A stretch of DNA of 64,000 bases from Cymodocea nodosa (lineage: Eukaryota > Streptophyta > Magnoliopsida > Alismatales > Cymodoceaceae), in assembly GCA_036874045.1 (NCBI GenBank), contig CM072338.1, positions 20,358,501 to 20,422,500 of the forward strand, read 5' to 3'. Below the pieces are notes generated by a model. It made no database searches. It was given only the letters and a program-made list of their open reading frames with translations, and was not told the DNA's origin. Of the stretch, positions 61,864-64,000 are shown piece after piece (positions within the stretch are counted from its first letter, which is position 1; the number at the start of each line of letters is the position of its first letter). A program made the position numbers and the translations under genes.

Positions 61864-64000
61864 AGAGGGCGGTGGTCCTGCTGCATATATGAAAGGCATT
61901 CATACTCAGAAAGGCTGTTGCCCCTTGTGATGGTCACAGTGCTAATCCTGAGGCATTGGCAGAAGAAAGGAGATCGAGCGTGTTGGTTTTTCTTCTGTTT
62001 CGTTACATTTTTAATCCAATTGCTTGTTTCTGTCTTTTTTCTATCGGCGCATCATCTTATTGATATGGAGTGATGGTCTTTGTTGTCTTCTTCTGACCAT
62101 TGCTCTTGAAGGGTTCCTTTCCGCATAGATGCCCATTACTCCTGTTGCACATCTTCCTTGTTTTGCCGTCGTTGAATCATTTTCTTACCAACAAATAATG
62201 GGTGGTCAAGCTAGTCAGAGTAGTTCTGCAGGACTGGAGAAGGCTGGAGTGAAGGGGTCTGTGCGTGCTGAAGGTCAGAGCAATGCACCTTTTGATTTGA
62301 TAAGAGTAGGAAACTACGCCATTCTTTTCTTATCAAAAGGATGACGACCAATTTGGAGAAAGTAATTGGGGGAAGGAGTAAGACTTCACTTGTAATGGAT
62401 CTTTCTTGTCTTTCGGCCTCTTCAAACTCGTTTACTCTTGACGTGAATGTCATAATGCTGCCAAACTTTAGAACCTCTGTTACTGTATTGAAGGTTAGAA
62501 TTTCAGATTCTAGCGAACAAAATCCTCTTCATATCTCATATCTGGTACAAATGGAATATAGGAATTTTTATGCTAAGCGCATATAAGGACAGTACCATGA
62601 TAAAGGTGAAATTTTGCTTACTTGGTTGAACCACAACGTGCAGCACGCACCAAAGAGCATAAGTGAAATTTAAATCTAATAAAAAAGAAAAAGGGAAACC
62701 ACAATTAATCTCATAAGAAAGACCAACTTTCCAGCAAACAAAACCATCAAATTAAACCCACTCTAAAAATCGAAAGTTCAATTTATGGTTGCTTAAAATT
62801 GCAGAAGTAGATTTTATGTGATTTGATAGGCATAGACAATTTTCCTATTTTGATATAAGAATGATAAAGAGGGTAATAAATGTTCATTGTTCAATCAAAT
62901 GCTACGGAAAAATATGATGGCTATTGGAAAAAAACGCCTACAGTAAAGTGGGGTCCTTCCTTTTAAAAAAAGAAGAAAGGATTTGCAGCCTTTAGTTACT
63001 GGTGCATGTGGTAGAAATCCCAAGTACGTTGATAAAATAAGAGGGAAATCCATCAGTAAGTAGAGCCATAAAGGTAACAATAACTGCAGCTCTTCAATCT
63101 GTAAACTGTAAACAAAAATATGTTGCACTTTTGTAGACGATCAATAATACAGAGAAAGCTTTGAAAAACATAAACAAATAGAAATGTGTGTGAAGAAATC
63201 AATAATAATGACTAATCGTTGTTTTGGACGACACCACAGTGTGCTTTATGTCCCAATTAACATAAGCCATTGCATAGAAGCTGCTTACTTGATCGCAACA
63301 GAAAGCAAACCCAGGAAATCAAAATTCAGCTGCACAAATGAGAGAAACTGCCTGACAATGTACTACAGAAAATGGCAAAAGGCAGAATCAAAAGAGTATA
63401 AGAAGAAAACGTCTTAAACTCAAAAATAAACCCGATCTACTGACCTAGTGGTAATTTATAAAAGGCCACTAAAGCCTATAATAGTTATCGATGGAAGAAC
63501 ACCATGAGTTCTGCACGTTATCTGATAGAGTCATGGAGAATTTGTTTTAGAATCCTGGAGAGCAGTACAAGCATTGAGGAAAACATGCAGAAACATGGTG
63601 TATAAGAATCCTAAGCACATCATCATGCTATTCGCTGAATCGACCAGATGTGCAATTGGAAACAACGGTATTTTATTTATGAATAGAAAGGTGGATTCCA
63701 TATGAAAGATTAGAAGCAATGCATCTGCTTCCAGCATCTTAAACCAGTTCACATTTACATTATTTTCCTACCCTGTCGAGATTTGGGCAAAGAAAACGAT
63801 GTCACTATTGATCGTAGACAAGAAGACTATAAGACTATTGGGAAAGAAAGAAAACTGATCTTTTATTTCTTGCCAACAAAGAAAGCTGAAAGCGTTAGCT
63901 ACGATGATGAAATTTCTAGTTTGAAAGGCTTTTCTGTACAAGAAATCTACGAAGTTGATCACGTTTCTGTATTAGAACGTGAAGATTAGAAAAAACGAAC
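61864..64000. other. Downstream region of SCARECROW, no further gene recognised
   Basis: Starts with the presumed SCR 3' UTR. An imperfect fold-back (CCTTTTGATTTGATAAGAG against CTTATCAAAAGG) spans 62286-62341. Short frames at 62129-62586, 63531-63752 and 63783-63989 match no family I know; the last 1.4 kb could be the untranslated end or an intron of a gene beyond the window. Confidence 0.5.

Noticed and set aside
63531..63989. Possible exons of a gene at the right edge.
   Set aside because: Short frames on both strands without domain similarity or consistent splice signals; they cannot be supported within the window.

Overview
The window is nuclear DNA from a flowering plant, most likely a monocot. 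The genes have plant-type GT-AG introns and plant families, and the long spacers are AT-rich and full of LTR, LINE and hAT debris. The monocot placement is inference from overall style (kilobase-long AT introns, spacers rich in TACGTA, GATCGATC and GCATGC palindromes, GC-rich SCARECROW exons) and is not proven by any single feature.

Layout: (1) 1-3528 (+), the 3' part of a FHIT-type HIT hydrolase gene. Its splice structure is remarkable: a 3-nt exon lies between a GT-AG intron and a U12-type AT-AC intron. (2) 4037-5248 (-), a LURP-one-related gene, convergent with FHIT. (3) 9108-9550 (-), a small secreted Cys-rich peptide gene of the DUF7866 type. (4) 12984-45392 (+), a WRN-like RecQ helicase gene of 20 exons and 919 codons spread over 32.4 kb. 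All exon phases join without a break, although its introns are packed with transposon remnants: a complete TRIM with 5-bp target duplication, a hAT MITE with 8-bp target duplication, several L1 LINE pieces, Copia LTR pieces and many short tandem duplications. (5) 46580-50261 (-), a six-exon PBL8-like receptor-like cytoplasmic kinase, convergent with RecQ, with a fragment of chloroplast rps4 in one intron. (6) 50.3-58.5 kb, a spacer of about 8 kb without a recognisable gene. (7) 58882-61863 (+), a two-exon SCARECROW (GRAS) gene with an unusually long low-complexity N-terminus and two overlapping upstream ORFs. (8) 61.9-64 kb, downstream sequence with no gene recognised.

The genes are ordinary independent plant transcription units with no operon-like functional link: nucleotide hydrolysis, possible defence-related LOR, secreted peptide, genome maintenance, immune or receptor kinase signalling, and root radial patterning. 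The strongest item for follow-up is the FHIT 3-nt exon and AT-AC intron. The TRIM, the hAT element and the plastid insertion are also well supported by the sequence.
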